Part shown: positions 30,144-40,485 of the stretch, piece by piece
Numbering within the stretch: the stretch's first letter is position 1
How the letters are laid out: each line of letters opens with the position of its first letter
From: Paulinella micropora
Taxonomy: Eukaryota > Cercozoa > Imbricatea > Euglyphida > Paulinellidae
Length of the DNA stretch: 64,000 nucleotides
Assembly (NCBI GenBank): GCA_019918135.1
Contig: WBZZ01003241.1
Location: forward strand, 1 to 64,000
Direction: 5' to 3'
Made by a program: the position numbers and the translations under genes
The notes under the pieces: generated by a model
Seen by the model: the letters and a program-made list of their open reading frames with translations, nothing else
Told to the model about the DNA's origin: nothing
The model's database searches: none

Positions 30144-31343
30144 CTATTCGTCTTCATTCGAATCCTCCTCCTCCTCTGTATCCCCACCGTCGCCGCAGAG
30201 GCAGGACTCCAGGAGCGGGCCGTTATCAAAGTCGTAATGAGACGAATCTCGCCGCAGTGCTTTTGTAGTATTGAAAACCACCAAAATCTGATTCGGCCCT
30301 TAAACTTTGAAGCATTCTCTTTGATTCCTTGGCAATTATATCACACCCCGCAAACGCAGTCACGATGTCTAAGCTCAGCTGCTTCAGCTGCTCGAGGCTC
30401 TGGGCCTCCTGAATTTCTTTGGACAGCTCCTCGAACTTGGCTTCGCCGGTAATAAGAGCTTTGTAGGCCTTGCGGTGCTTTTCGCGGAGGATAACCTTTT
30501 GAGTTTTTTCCAGCGATTCTAGCGTGTGCGTCGGGCATTTCGTCTGCTCGGCGCCTTGCTCCGCGGGGCTGGTGGGGGCGCCGTTGTCGGATCGTCCGAC
30601 TCCTCTTCCTCGTCCGACTCCTCCTCCTCGTCCGCTTCCTCCTCGTCGACACCGTCGCTGGACCAGCTGCTGAGGAAACTCAAGGACTGGAGTTTCTCAC
30701 CACCGTGACGAAAGGGGCTGGTCACCTTTTCGTCGAAGGTAACGAAAGCCCATTCCAGCAGTTCGTCGCAGCCTTGAATTATTTTGTCAAGCCAGGCCAG
30801 CAGCTCCTTGGCCAGGCGGAAGGATGTGCGGTTCTCGTAGCTGAGTTTCGTTTCTTCCGCCTCTAGCTTAAACAGCAGGCCAGCGTCGGTCAATTGGCAC
30901 AGTTTCTCTGTATCTTTGAGCAGCTCGAGGACGCGCCCAAGCGCTGCGCGATCTTGGATAGAAGCTGCGGCAGTTGGCTTTGTTAGCGCCCTTTTCTTGA
31001 GGCCTTTCAGATAGTCATGCAAGGCCTTGTCATCGTACTGTCCGGATTCGAAGCCAACAACAGCACACTCGATCTTATTGTTGAGACTGTCTGAGCGTTG
31101 GGGCAGGTGCAGGGCTAGGGCTTGAGTAAGCTGTCTCCGGAGGAATTACTGATAGATGCGATAGAGTAGTTGCTCGAAGACTTCGATACGCTTTCGGGGT
31201 TGTTCTTCTTTAAGGCATTTGTTCATAAGTTCCACCCAGTCCAGAGCTTCCGTGGGGGCAGAGGCACAGTGCTTCTTTGGTGATGGTCTGGCCTTGGATG
31301 GCTTTGTACGCTTGGCGGTCTTGGAGCTCACGGAGGTAGACAT
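30144..31343 (-). pseudogene. Acidic ~400-codon protein with in-frame TAA and two frameshifts
   Basis: From the ATG at 31343 the first part is Lys-rich, then helical. An in-frame TAA at 31146-31148 interrupts it, yet the same frame continues coding for another 200 codons, through a Glu/Asp/Ser tract (DEEEADEEEESDEEEES). Coding then moves to a second frame near 30560, giving a charged helical region (KVILREKHRKAYKALITGEA), and to a third near 30240, ending in an acidic tail at 30144. Nuclear or chromatin-type acidic protein by composition only. One point nonsense plus two shifts make decay likely. Confidence 0.5.
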
Positions 31344-31405
31344 GACTAGAAATAACGGGGCAGAAGACAAACAAGCTTCTGCTGTAGAATTGTATGATCA
31401 ATCGC

Positions 31406-31407
31406 GT

Positions 31408-31445
<38 letters not shown>
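31406..31445 (+). repeat. Poly(A) tract of about 40
   Basis: A nearly pure A run on the plus strand lying upstream of the minus-strand acidic gene, followed by purine-rich sequence. It could be a retroposed tail or simple slippage; no target-site duplication was identified. Confidence 0.8.
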
Positions 31446-31447
<2 letters not shown>

Positions 31448-31652
31448 AAGGAAACAAAGAATTTTTTTACAAGAAAAAAAGAAGCAGGTGGAAAGCGCGG
31501 AAGAGGGGTGTGGAGAAGGGGAGTTGGGGAAGGTAAGGGATGCAAAAGCAGGCAAATATCAGTACGTGGAACGAAAGGTTTGTGCACACGGCTTGCATCG
31601 TCTTCAGCTTGTGTGTTGGTGTGCAAGGTTATAAGCAAACGGTCCATTCCGC

Positions 31653-32200
31653 AGAGTAAGGTTTGTGTGTGTATATGTGTGTGTATGTGTGTGTGTATAT
31701 ATATGAGTGTGTGTGAGTGCATGTGTGTGAGTGTATATGTGTGTGTGTGAGTGTGTGAGTGTGTGAGTGTGTATATGTGTGTGTGTGTGTGTGAGTGTGT
31801 GTGTGTGTATATATGTGTGTGTGTGAGTGTATGAGTGTGTATATGTGTGTGTGAGTGTATATGTGTGTGTGTGAGTGTGAGTGAGTGTGTGTGGGTGTGG
31901 ATGTGTGTGTGCGGTTGTACGGTTTTTGCACGATTTGATTGTGTGTGTGTGTGTGCATGTGTGCGGTTATACCGTTTTTGGCAGATTTTGGTTGGTTGTG
32001 GGTGGTTTTAGAAAAGGGTTGGTTGTGTGTGTGTGAAATGGTACCATCGAAGAGTTTGGTTTTGTTGTGTGTGTGTGTGCTTGTGTGAAGTTTTAGACGG
32101 TTTTAGGCAAATGGTCGATTACGTAGGCCAGAGCTTGAGTGTGTGCGTGTGTGTGTGTGTGCAACTATGCAGGTTTGAGGCAAAATGCACGATTGTATTT
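31653..32200. repeat. (TG)n / TGAGTG microsatellite block
   Basis: About 550 bp of TG repeats interrupted by GA and TATA units. Frames of Thr-His or Cys-Val over it are repeat translations. No gene. Confidence 0.95.
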
Positions 32201-32454
32201 TTTGCAGTTTGTACGCCAATCCTGACTTGTCGCGTAAGTGGAAGGGGGGCCTGCTTGCGCTACGTGCTCACAATGTTGCAACTCTCAATAGGTTTTTTTG
32301 AAGCACAATGTTGTTTCGGTTTTTTTCCCACGCCAAAATGCGTGCTCGATATCGTGGCCCCCCTCCCCCTCTCTTCACCACCATTTTGCTTTCCTCCTTT
32401 TTTATTCACTCTTGCTTTATTATACATATACGATTGAAATCTACGCTTGCTTGC

Positions 32455-32960
32455 GTGTGTGTGTACAGATTGGATTGTTTGTGTGTACAGAATTGACCGT
32501 GTGTGCGTACAGATTGGGTTGTTTGTGTGTACAGCATTGACCGTGTGTGTGTACAGATTGGATTGTTTGTGTGTACAGAATTGACCGTGTGTGTGTGTAC
32601 AGATTGGATTGTTTGTGTGCACAGAATTGACCGTGTGTGTGTACAGATTGGATTGTTTGTGTGCACAGAATTGACCGTGTGTGTGTACAGATTGGATTGT
32701 TTGTGTGTACAGAATTGACCGTGTGTGTGTACAGAATTGACCGTGTGTGTGTACAGATTTGACCGTGTGTGTGTGTGTGTGTGTACAGATTGGGTTGTTT
32801 GTGTTCACAGAATTGACCGTGTGTGTGTACAGATTGGGTTGTTTGCGTGTACAGAATTGACAGTGTGTGTGTACAGATTTGACCGTGTGTGTGCACAGAA
32901 TTGACAGTGTGTGTGTGTACAGAATCGACCGTGCGTGTGTGTATGTGCGTGTGTTTGTAC
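32455..32960. repeat. Minisatellite with ~43-bp units
   Basis: Roughly a dozen units built on TGTGTACAGATTGGATTG and TGTGTACAGAATTGACCG joined by TG runs. Unit order varies, suggesting repeated unequal exchange. The His/Thr/Cys-rich frames are repeat translations. Confidence 0.9.
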
Positions 32961-33468
32961 ATTCTGATTGTACGTCTGTACACAATGATTGTGCGTGTAG
33001 AGCTCGAGCCTCCCTCCCCACTCCCCCCCCCCGCCCCAATTGTATGTACGCAATGTGTATATATGTGTTGTCAAAGTTTTGTACTTCTGCATGTGAGCTA
33101 ATTATATGTGTCTAATTCGATTGCATGTGTGCGAGTGTTTGATTCTACGTGTGTACATTTCGATTGTACTTGTGTACAATCTGGTTTTCGTGTCTGTAAA
33201 AAGAAGATTTGATTGCATAGGCAAACATATACGTGCAAACGAATGAATGTGTTTCTGTACACCAAACATTTGATTTGTGCAATGTGTACAAGTCGATTGT
33301 GTCTATGTACGATTTCTTTGATTATCTGTGTGCACACGGTTGAGTTCCGCACGCCAAACACACATTGTGCACTTACATGTCCCACCCCCCGCCTCCAAAA
33401 TACGCTTGACCTTTTTCCTTCTTTCTCACATTTTTTGTGTGCTGTGTACTATCTTTTTTTTTTGTTTC
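32961..33468. other. Degenerate TG-rich spacer, no gene seen
   Basis: Decaying TG-rich sequence with recurring GTGTACA and CGATTG words, ending in a T-run just before the ATG at 33469. It probably contains the promoter or a 5' untranslated region of that gene. Confidence 0.5.
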
Positions 33469-33966
33469 ATGCAAGAGCCAGCCCCCAAGAAACAGAAGGT
33501 AGACGACACCAAAGCCAAATCGAAACATTATCGCAGCCTGATAATAGAGCAGCTAAAGCTCAAATTACAAAAGGCCAAGTCCGAAGCAGAAAGTCAGACT
33601 GTGACTGCAGAACGAGCTCAGGAGACGTTCGATGCCAAGAACAAGACCAAGGCAGAACTAGCTAGCAAACTTGAGCTTTACGAAGTTGAACAGAGACAAA
33701 TGGAAGTAAAGATTACCGGCTGTCAGCACAGGCTCGAGCAGTACCAGCAAAGTCAGCGCGACCTAGCAGAGAAGCAGACTGAAGCCAAGGGTCATCTGTC
33801 CAATCTTAACAAGAGCACCTCTAGGGCCGAAAAATACCTGGCCAAAGCACAAGCCAAGCTCAAGGAAAAGGCAAAGATAGTCAAGCAACTTGAGGACGAG
33901 CTGCAGGAGGTACGGAGTGCGCCGTCTTTGCTGGATGTCCTTGTGCCCAAAGACCAAGCCGCCTGA
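33469..33966 (+). CDS. Coiled-coil protein with basic N-terminus
   Basis: 165 residues. The N-terminus contains PKKQKVDD, which resembles a monopartite nuclear signal. Residues ~20-150 are an almost unbroken coiled coil (KLKLQKAKSEAESQTV ... AEKYLAKAQAKLKEKAK). It is intact. It ends 50-80 bp before the RING/IBR-like gene, whose open frame extends back almost to this stop, so the two could once have been a single coiled-coil/RING protein joined through a lost frame. Function unknown. Confidence 0.6.
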   Translation: MQEPAPKKQKVDDTKAKSKHYRSLIIEQLKLKLQKAKSEAESQTVTAERAQETFDAKNKTKAELASKLELYEVEQRQMEVKITGCQHRLEQYQQSQRDLAEKQTEAKGHLSNLNKSTSRAEKYLAKAQAKLKEKAKIVKQLEDELQEVRSAPSLLDVLVPKDQAA

Positions 33967-34019
33967 AGCTTTTCAAACTGACGAGTGCGCCGTCTCAAGC
34001 ATCCGAAGCCTCCCCGAGC

Positions 34020-34741
34020 CGCCCCGTTCTGCCTGCACACCTTACCGTGACTTGCGCAATTTGCTGCGATGAAGGGGTGGCTGGCTACACCTGCCCTGCC
34101 GAAGCCTGCGTACCCAAAGTTCCAGCCTGTGTAGACTGCATGCGCCAGAAAATCTGCATATGGGAAAGGGAGGGCCCCGCGCATCTTTTCAATAGGAGTC
34201 AGGGCCTGCCGGCATGCGTAAGCTGTGCAACCCCGTGCTGCCTCAACGATCGTGCAATACTGCAAGCCTACGAACCACAGGCAGAAGCGAACTGTCCGTC
34301 TTTTCGGGCCCTAGCGCTTGCCTTTGTTGAAAGGCGGGCGGGAGGCTTTGCTGCGAGAAGAGCAAGCCAGGGCGCCTGCCCTAGCGGCCAAGATTCTTGA
34401 TCGCGCCAACACATTTCGCTGCCCTTGCACCATTGGAGGCATTGCCTGCAACGCCAGCTACATCAACAACTACCTGAAGAAAACTGGAGAAGTGGTGGAT
34501 GGCGAGGAACGATATGTCAGCGACACGAACTGCTTGGTGGTGAAGTGTGAGGTATGCACGGGCCAGTTCTGTGCTCTTTGCGGCTACGCCCCCACCGAGA
34601 TCGGCCTCCGAGCACCAGGCAAATTGGGGGGGGGGGGAAGGGAAGTGTCGCACTGCCCCACCCCCCCCCCCCCCCCCGCTGCAACCCAGTGCAGGAGGCG
34701 GGGTCGCAATGTCCTTGCAAACCACATAAAAACACAAACGG
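34020..34741 (+). pseudogene. RING/IBR (RBR)-like zinc protein, frameshifted
   Basis: The first frame (to 34400) has a RING-like start CAICCDEGVAGYTCPAEAC followed by CVDCM and later CVSCATPCC. The second frame (from about 34330) has FRCPCTIGGIAC and then CLVVKCEVCTGQFCALCG, like an IBR or RING2 module. After a G13 and a C18 run at 34626-34678 the Cys-containing sequence (CPCKPHKNTNGCG) moves to yet another frame. RBR proteins are E3 ubiquitin ligases with a RING2 active-site Cys, which I cannot place with certainty. There is no clear ATG before the first Cys, so the 5' end is uncertain. The homopolymer runs may hide a short intron or sequencing errors. Confidence 0.5.
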
Positions 34742-35525
34742 ATGTGGACGCGGTTGGACAAATTCCTGGCGGCAAATGAAGAGGAGGCGGACGTTCTCGA
34801 GAGACTAAACAAACTTCCGACTGACGGCCAATGTTCTTTTGACGCCGGCCCTCACGTCTACCAGCTGGCACTGCCCGACGGGCGCTGGCTGCCGGCTGCC
34901 GCTGCCGGGCAGCGTGTCGTCACTGTACGGCTCCTTCTTCCCGCCCTTCCCCCAGGCCGCTGCTCTGCGCAGCGTAGCCTCGCGCCGCGGGTGCAGCACT
35001 GAGGAGATCGCCAAAGAGTGGGACGCGGCCCGAGACGACGGCACTCGCTTTCATGCCTACGTCGAGTACTGTCCTTTTCTGCTTTTTTTGACTGTGCTTT
35101 GGAACTCTAAAATAGGAAGCTCGCTTGTTTTTTTTTTTTTTTTTTGTAGGTACTTCTACAACAGCGTTGAGCCAGCTGTACCCGAGCTGGCGCCGGAGCG
35201 ACTGGAGCCCGAATTTGTGTTCTTCTGGCGCTTTCATCACCAAATTGTCTTGGCGCGCGTCTGGATCCCCTGGCGCACTGAGCTGCTACTCTTTTCGCGC
35301 AAACACTTACTCGCGGGATCGTGCGACATGTTGTTTGTCTGCCCAAAGACGGGTGCGCTCTACTTGTGTCATTGGAAACGTTCACGCAAGATACGAAGGC
35401 AACCGTTCCGGCGCGGGGAGACGGGCCTCAGGGTCTGCGCGGATCTTCCCAATGCCAATTTCCCTAAGTATGCGATGCAAAATCAAAGTGCAGGTGCGGC
35501 CAGGGGCTTTGCCGCTAAACCCTAA
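34742..35525 (+). pseudogene. PD-(D/E)XK exonuclease-type protein, one intron, one frameshift
   Basis: The sequence follows a family common in large DNA viruses: a LPGSVSSLYGSFFPPFP-type helix start, EEIAKEWDAARDDGTRFHAY (GTxxH), an upstream Glu region, RTELLLFSR, LLAGSCDMLF with the metal-binding Asp, and HWKRSRKIR, where the family usually has DWKRSKxI. The Asp of the DxK pair is therefore His here. A GT-AG intron (35066-35149) interrupts the helix between Val and Tyr and restores a continuous frame when removed. A frameshift near 34890-34915 precedes it. Members act as DNA exonucleases or resolvases in replication and recombination. Confidence 0.7.
35066..35149 (+). other. 84-nt spliceosomal-type intron
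   Basis: Starts GTACTG and ends in a 19-T tract followed by GTAG. Removing it joins a Glu codon to TACTTC in frame inside a conserved helix of the nuclease. The five bases GTACT occur at the intron start and again at the exon start after it, so the intron is flanked by a short direct repeat, as seen for introner-like insertions. Confidence 0.75.
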
Positions 35526-35639
35526 GCTCGGCATCTCTCATTAAACAAAAAATTGTGCGTTGGTTTTGTATTGATACAAGAAGGAATAATTTCTTTTAAT
35601 AGCTTTTTTTGGGGGGGGGGGGTGGGAGGCGGGGCCCTT

Positions 35640-35853
35640 ATCAGTCTTGTTGCTGTTTCTTGGACTTCTCTTCCTCTTTGATCTCAAGCCGCAAACGTGC
35701 CAAAAAAGGCGTAGACCTCGGCTCTGCGGGGGTGCCCCCCGGTGCTGCTGTTCAAGCAGAGTCTGTGCGCCCTAGACAGAGTTTTCACAGGGATTGCCTT
35801 TTGCTGAACCTTGGACCGCCAAGGCACCAGGAGCTGCCTGCTCCGCGGGCATT
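35640..35853 (-). pseudogene. Small charged protein, broken
   Basis: An ATG at about 35850 starts a 26-codon frame ending in TAG; after a change of frame the region ends with a coding-like Lys/Glu-rich helix (RLRLEIKEEEKSKKQQ) and a stop near 35642. It follows the membrane protein gene directly (ends overlap by a base or two). Weak; could be chance. Confidence 0.25.
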
Positions 35854-36767
35854 ACGCGCCTCTGAGCAAGGTGTTTAAGGAGCCCAAATAGGCAATGAGG
35901 GCACGCAGTCTGCTCTCGGGGCATGCCGCAGCAAGTCGCTGCAGCGTCGCTACTGTCTCAGCGGTCGGCACGGACGGCGGTGGTTCCGGCGGACCCTGCA
36001 AGAGCTGCAGGGCTACCAGACAGCTGTAAGCCAGAACGGGCAGCTGCGCGGCCAAGCACAGCACCTGCCAGGCAAGCCCTTCAGAGCGCCGGCGTAGCAG
36101 GCACAGGGTTATCAGCCCAAGCCAGACCACCCAGTAGGCTGCAGAAAACAGGCCGCAGCACAGCACCGCGCGCCAAACGAGATCTAGCCGGTGTTTGATG
36201 TCTAACAGCCTGTGTAACCAGCCGCCGCCGCCCACGGCAGCTCCGCGCGCCGTGCCGCTAAGGCCCGCAGCACGCGCACCCTCTGGGCGTTGCGCAGCAG
36301 TAGCCACCCGCCGTATATGTGTCCAGCAGCAAGAAAGCATGCAGTGGCGCAAAACTCCGCAGCGCCATCGAAAGTACAGCAGAGCCAAGGCCAAGACACA
36401 GCCTGGCAACAGGCCTGCCCACAGATTGGCCACGGGGTCCCAGGTAAGCCAGGCCGCACGGGTATTGTTGTAGGCAATCCAGCCAGCAGTGCCAACACAG
36501 CGGAAGCAGAGTAGCCAGAAAGAGCCGCCACAGCTGCGACGTGGTGGAGTCTGAAATCAGCGCCGCACAGATCGTGTACGCCGAGCACCAGACCAAGACC
36601 CTGACCCAGATCAACACTGCTACATGCGGAAAGGACCGAACTCGGACCAGCAGAAACGCTAAGAGGGGCCAGACCACGACACATACAAGGGCGGTACCGC
36701 CGGCCAGAACCAGCTGTGGCACGGACGCGTCGTGGGGCCACTGGGCCAAGCCCTCGGCTAAAGGCAT
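35852..36767 (-). pseudogene. Multi-pass membrane protein, one frameshift
   Basis: About 300 codons from the ATG at 36767; the frame changes near 36430-36450. I count roughly six to seven hydrophobic segments (for example LVLAGGTALVCVVVWPLLAF and LFSAAYWVVWLGLITLCLL) with short basic loops (RRRSEG, HIRR). No signature of a known receptor or transporter. It resembles the membrane protein at 47157 in size and style, and both may belong to one viral gene family. Confidence 0.5.
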
Positions 36768-37421
36768 TTTGCTTGGCTAGCGTTGGCGACGGTGCTGTTT
36801 AGAAACAAAAAGTAGCGGGGGGATGGGTAGGTGGGGGGGGGGGGGAGGGCCTAGTACGCACGGACCTTGATTGATTACAGTTTAGAACACAAAACAAAGA
36901 AAACCCCCAAGGGGGCCATCTGCGTTCGAAAAGCTTCCTTGCTGTGTGTGTCTTTCGCCCGAAGAGGAAGAATGGGTGCGGGGGGGCTGTGTGGGTGAGG
37001 ACCTTTTCTTGCGCCTGCTTCTTTTGTGTGTCTTTCCCTGCGCCTACCCCTCGTAGCCTGCCGGGCTAGCATAGGAAAGGGCCCGGGAGGGGGGCACGGA
37101 CAGCGAGCACAGGCACCAAAGACTGAACCCCCGATGTCGCGAGCGGGGCGCACACTCCCCCCCCCCTCCCCAACCTTCTAGTGTTTTTGTTGTGTAGTAG
37201 TTTGCAATTTGTTTTTTAGTGAAAGTAACCATTCGAACCAGCCACCCCCCCACCCCCCCCCCCCCTCTCTCTCTCTCTCTTTAACCTTTTCTCGCCTGAC
37301 CCCACGGCAGATTTTTTTTGGTCGGATTTGGTTGGCAGGGAAAGGGTATTGGGAATGAATATTGGGGAGGGGAGGCGGGGGGGGGGGAGGGGGAAGAGAG
37401 AGAGTGCAGGCCGCTCCTGAG
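36768..37421. other. Intergenic, no gene seen
   Basis: Contains G-runs (36833-36845), purine-rich blocks, C-runs (37156-37164, 37245-37263) and (CT)n. It separates two minus-strand genes. Frames here are low-complexity. Confidence 0.45.
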
Positions 37422-39143
37422 CTAAGCGGCGAGTTCAGTGATGGTCACTAAGCTCTGTTGGTCGGGGGCCATCGTGTAGCTGTTGGCGCCCTGCGTGGTG
37501 CCGTTCACCTGGAGCCACACGCACGCCCCGGCCTGCGCGTCCAGCACGCCCGCCAGACTGAGCGCGGCGCCGTCCCCCCAGGCGGTGGCACCGTCCCCGC
37601 GAGCGCTCGCGGCCAGCCAGCGCGGGCCCTGGTATAACTTGGGATTAGGCAAGATGTTGGAGTCTATGAGACCAAACCCCGCCTCAAACGCGAAACCGCC
37701 CAGGTTGGCGGGGTTCCGCAGCGCAAGCTGCGCAGTCACTAGCCAGCGCCTGGTTATCCCAAACACGTTGCACCACGCCGTATAATTACTTGCCATAGTA
37801 TGCTGGGTGATGCGCCCCGCGGTCGGCGCGACGAGCGGCGTGTCACTGACGAGCACCCCAGCCGCCACGCCGTGCCCGAAGGTTTGCGTACCCGTGGACA
37901 CCCACTGGCCGGCAGTGAAGGTGGCCGCGTCGATAGCCCCTGCGCTGTCGAGCTGCAGCAGCCGCGCCTGTGGGGGCAGTGACGACGGCAGCAGCAGGTT
38001 GACGCCGCCGCGGCTCGCGATCGTGCTCGAACCTACGCGCAGCAGCTGCTGGGTCTGCGCGATAGCGTAGTCGACGTACGCCCTGTTGACGAGGCGCGTG
38101 GGCTCGGACGGCCAAGCTATTTCTTCCCAATCGAAACGTACTTGCTTGATTACACAGGGGCGCTTCATCGTCTGATACCCAGTCAACATTCCGGTATCGA
38201 CGAAAATAGTCGGCACGAGCAACTCCAAGTATCGAGCAGTTGCTGCGCTGATGGGCTGCAGTGCATACCAGTACTCCGTGTTGCCAAACCACGTGTACGC
38301 ACTATTCTGTGCGTGCCACATACTCCAGTCGACGCCGTTGAGTGACGTAGCGGCGTACCAAGTGGTGGGCGCACCGTAAAAAACAAGAGTCTGACCATTA
38401 CTTCTAACGGCTGCTTTGAGGTAGTAGCGCCGAAGCAGCACGGTTCGTCCAAAGTCGAGCCGGAGCCACTCGCCAGTGTAGTTGGCGCCAGAGTACAGCC
38501 TCGTTGCGTTTGACGAATAGATCAGCGACCTGTTCCAGACCGCAGCCGAAGACCAGTAGCTTTCCATCGTTCTTCCCGTCATGATGTGCAACGTTAGCCC
38601 GAAAGCCCCGAACGCGTCTCCCTCCCGCGTAGGCTTGCATGTCATGTTGGTGCCGGTAGTGACAGTCGCGGATGAGGCGGATGCGACGAGCGGTGCGGGG
38701 GCAGTGTTGTTGGTCATGTTCAGGCTCGCGTTCACAAACACCGTCTGGTTGGGCATGGAGTCTGGAAGCGGCAGGCTGTGCGCGTCCAGGGCGTTGACGT
38801 GGGCCAGCAGCGCGGCCACGGTGGCGGCGCCGAGCTGTTCCGCGGACACTCGGTGCGGGTCGCTGTAGTCGGCCAGGTGCGCAGGGCACACGCTCTGGCA
38901 GTCGGGCGGCGGCTGGGTGTGCGCGCTAAGATTGTTGACGTGGGCCAGCAGCGCCGTGGTCGTGGCAGCGCCCAGCTGTTCCGCCGACACTTGGTGCGGG
39001 TTGCTGTAGTCTGCCAGGTGCGCCGGGCACACGCTCTGGCAGTCGAGGGTGTATGGGCACAGCGCTCTGCACCGGACCACCAGCAGCAGCCACACGCCTA
39101 CGGCCAACGTTGCTTGTGGCATGGATTTGTTCTGGTTTTCCAT
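37422..39143 (-). CDS. Secreted/virion fibre-like protein with phage-tail-type repeats and discoidin-like region
   Basis: 573 residues, intact. A signal peptide (ATLAVGVWLLLVVRCRALC) leads the protein. Two ~50-residue repeats follow, each DCQSVCPAHLADYS(N/D)PH then VSAEQLGAAT and ALLAHVN, matching the NPHxVxxxQxGAAT repeats of phage and giant-virus fibre proteins. Residues ~170-330 read like an F5/8-type (discoidin) galactose-binding fold (GEWLRLDFGRTVLLRRYYLKA ... WYAATSLNGVDWSMW ... ARYLELLV). The C-terminal 200 residues are beta-rich. Seven or more N-x-S/T sites suit an exported glycoprotein. Likely role: attachment or surface fibre. It could be anchored by a membrane-associated partner, as no C-terminal membrane helix is visible. 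Confidence 0.65.
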   Translation of the reverse strand: MENQNKSMPQATLAVGVWLLLVVRCRALCPYTLDCQSVCPAHLADYSNPHQVSAEQLGAATTTALLAHVNNLSAHTQPPPDCQSVCPAHLADYSDPHRVSAEQLGAATVAALLAHVNALDAHSLPLPDSMPNQTVFVNASLNMTNNTAPAPLVASASSATVTTGTNMTCKPTREGDAFGAFGLTLHIMTGRTMESYWSSAAVWNRSLIYSSNATRLYSGANYTGEWLRLDFGRTVLLRRYYLKAAVRSNGQTLVFYGAPTTWYAATSLNGVDWSMWHAQNSAYTWFGNTEYWYALQPISAATARYLELLVPTIFVDTGMLTGYQTMKRPCVIKQVRFDWEEIAWPSEPTRLVNRAYVDYAIAQTQQLLRVGSSTIASRGGVNLLLPSSLPPQARLLQLDSAGAIDAATFTAGQWVSTGTQTFGHGVAAGVLVSDTPLVAPTAGRITQHTMASNYTAWCNVFGITRRWLVTAQLALRNPANLGGFAFEAGFGLIDSNILPNPKLYQGPRWLAASARGDGATAWGDGAALSLAGVLDAQAGACVWLQVNGTTQGANSYTMAPDQQSLVTITELAA

Positions 39144-39471
39144 CCCTCTCCTTTTTTCTCTCTCTTGTTTTGTTTTAAAAGTGTGGCGAAGAAAGTACAA
39201 AAAAAAATGCTACTGAGAGAGGGAGAGGGCCGGCCGAAAACTAAAGCCATTGTTTTGGGAGAGGGGGGGGGGGGGGAGGGCGTGGGGGAGCGGCCTCGGG
39301 AGGGGAAAAAGTCGCGCGTTCGCTGCCCTAAACAATGTTTTCCTTTCTCTTTGTCTTGTAATATTGACCTTTGTTTGTAAAAGCAGACGAAGAGGGACAA
39401 AAACAAAACAATCTTGGCAACTCTCTCTCTCTCTTTCCGCCAACCTGGCTCTCCCCTTTTTTTTAAAAACC
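39144..39471. promoter_or_regulatory. Divergent spacer between fibre and F-box genes
   Basis: Contains GGCCGGCC at 39228, a G-run of about 14 at 39262-39276, and (CT)n close to the F-box ATG. Holds promoters of both genes; a Kozak-like AAACCATGG marks the F-box start. Confidence 0.4.
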
Positions 39472-40026
39472 ATGGCCGCTTCCAAAAAATGTAAGCAGTG
39501 CAATTGTTTTTTAACCATGCCTGATGACGTGCGGAATCACGTATTAACAAAGCTCCTAGCTAAAACAGACCTCGCGAGGCTAGCGGGAGTGTCGACAGAT
39601 CTGACAGGTTTGAGCAAGAAAATTAAGCAACGAATCGAGACCGAGGCAGAAAGCCTTAGCCAAGGCTACAAACTAAATATTGTCCTTAAAAAGCTGCCCG
39701 TCAATGCATTCAATGAGGAATTTCAAGACCTTTTCCCTGGCATTCCAAGGCCGTCTGCATACATCGAAGTACAGACAAGCGAGCACTTTGGGTGCGAGGT
39801 GGCTTTGTACCTCGATAACGTGGAAGTAAAAACACCATTTGCGTCCACAACGTTCGGCATCAGGGGCTCGACCGACGACGAGGGCCTGACAAACTCGATC
39901 AAGAAATGTATCAAGGAGTATGCTAGCTTTGAGAAGTTCGTCGAGGTGTGTGAAATGCTGAAAACAAGAAAGACTGTCCCAGGTGCAAAGAAAAAAAAAG
40001 CTTCGAGTCCAGCGCTCAAAGCCTAG
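39472..40026 (+). CDS. F-box protein
   Basis: 184 residues, intact, with the ATG in a good context. Residues ~14-55 read MPDDVRNHVLTKLLAKTDLA followed by RLAGVSTDLTGLSKKI, the F-box pattern of Leu/Pro start, helix, and VSxxL helix that binds Skp1. A CKQCNC pair precedes it. The remaining ~120 residues are globular without known repeats and presumably bind the substrate, ending in a Lys-rich tail. It would act as substrate adaptor for an SCF ubiquitin ligase. F-box genes are frequent in poxviruses and other large DNA viruses. Confidence 0.65.
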   Translation: MAASKKCKQCNCFLTMPDDVRNHVLTKLLAKTDLARLAGVSTDLTGLSKKIKQRIETEAESLSQGYKLNIVLKKLPVNAFNEEFQDLFPGIPRPSAYIEVQTSEHFGCEVALYLDNVEVKTPFASTTFGIRGSTDDEGLTNSIKKCIKEYASFEKFVEVCEMLKTRKTVPGAKKKKASSPALKA

Positions 40027-40485
40027 TTGAGAGGGAGTGGTTGAGGCCTGTGGGATTCGGCGGGGAATTTGAATCTTAAGAGTAAAAAGCGTCCCTCTCC
40101 GCGCTGCACGCCGGGTCCATCGTGCACTTTGCTGAAGTCGCAATGTTTACTTGCTGTTATCGACACGCTGAATCTAAAGGAAGGGGGCCCGGGCGTGTCC
40201 TGGCTCTAACTTTCCGGGCGGGGGGGGGCCGACCAAAAACTAATCATTTTCTCTTTTGTGTGGGGGGAGAGACCTCGGGAGGAGAAAAAGTCGCGCGCGT
40301 TCGCTGCACAACATGCTTTTCACCAAGAGGGGGGGGGGGGACAGGCGAGAAACAGGACTAGACGAGGAAGCAGCGAAGGGAGGGGGAACTCTGTAACAGT
40401 ACAGATCTATTTTCAAGCACACGCCGGTGTTTTCTGGGGCTATTAAAATATTTTATACTTTTTAAAAGAGAACAAGGTAAAGCAG
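40027..40485. promoter_or_regulatory. Spacer with G-run/GGCCGACC motif
   Basis: Separates the F-box and BTB genes, both plus strand. A G-run with GGCCGACC lies at about 40220-40234 and a second G-run at 40330-40341. No coding frame is supported. Confidence 0.4.

Noticed and set aside
31629..33100. His/Thr-rich and Cys/Val-rich open frames on both strands
   Set aside because: They only translate TG-type microsatellite and minisatellite units.
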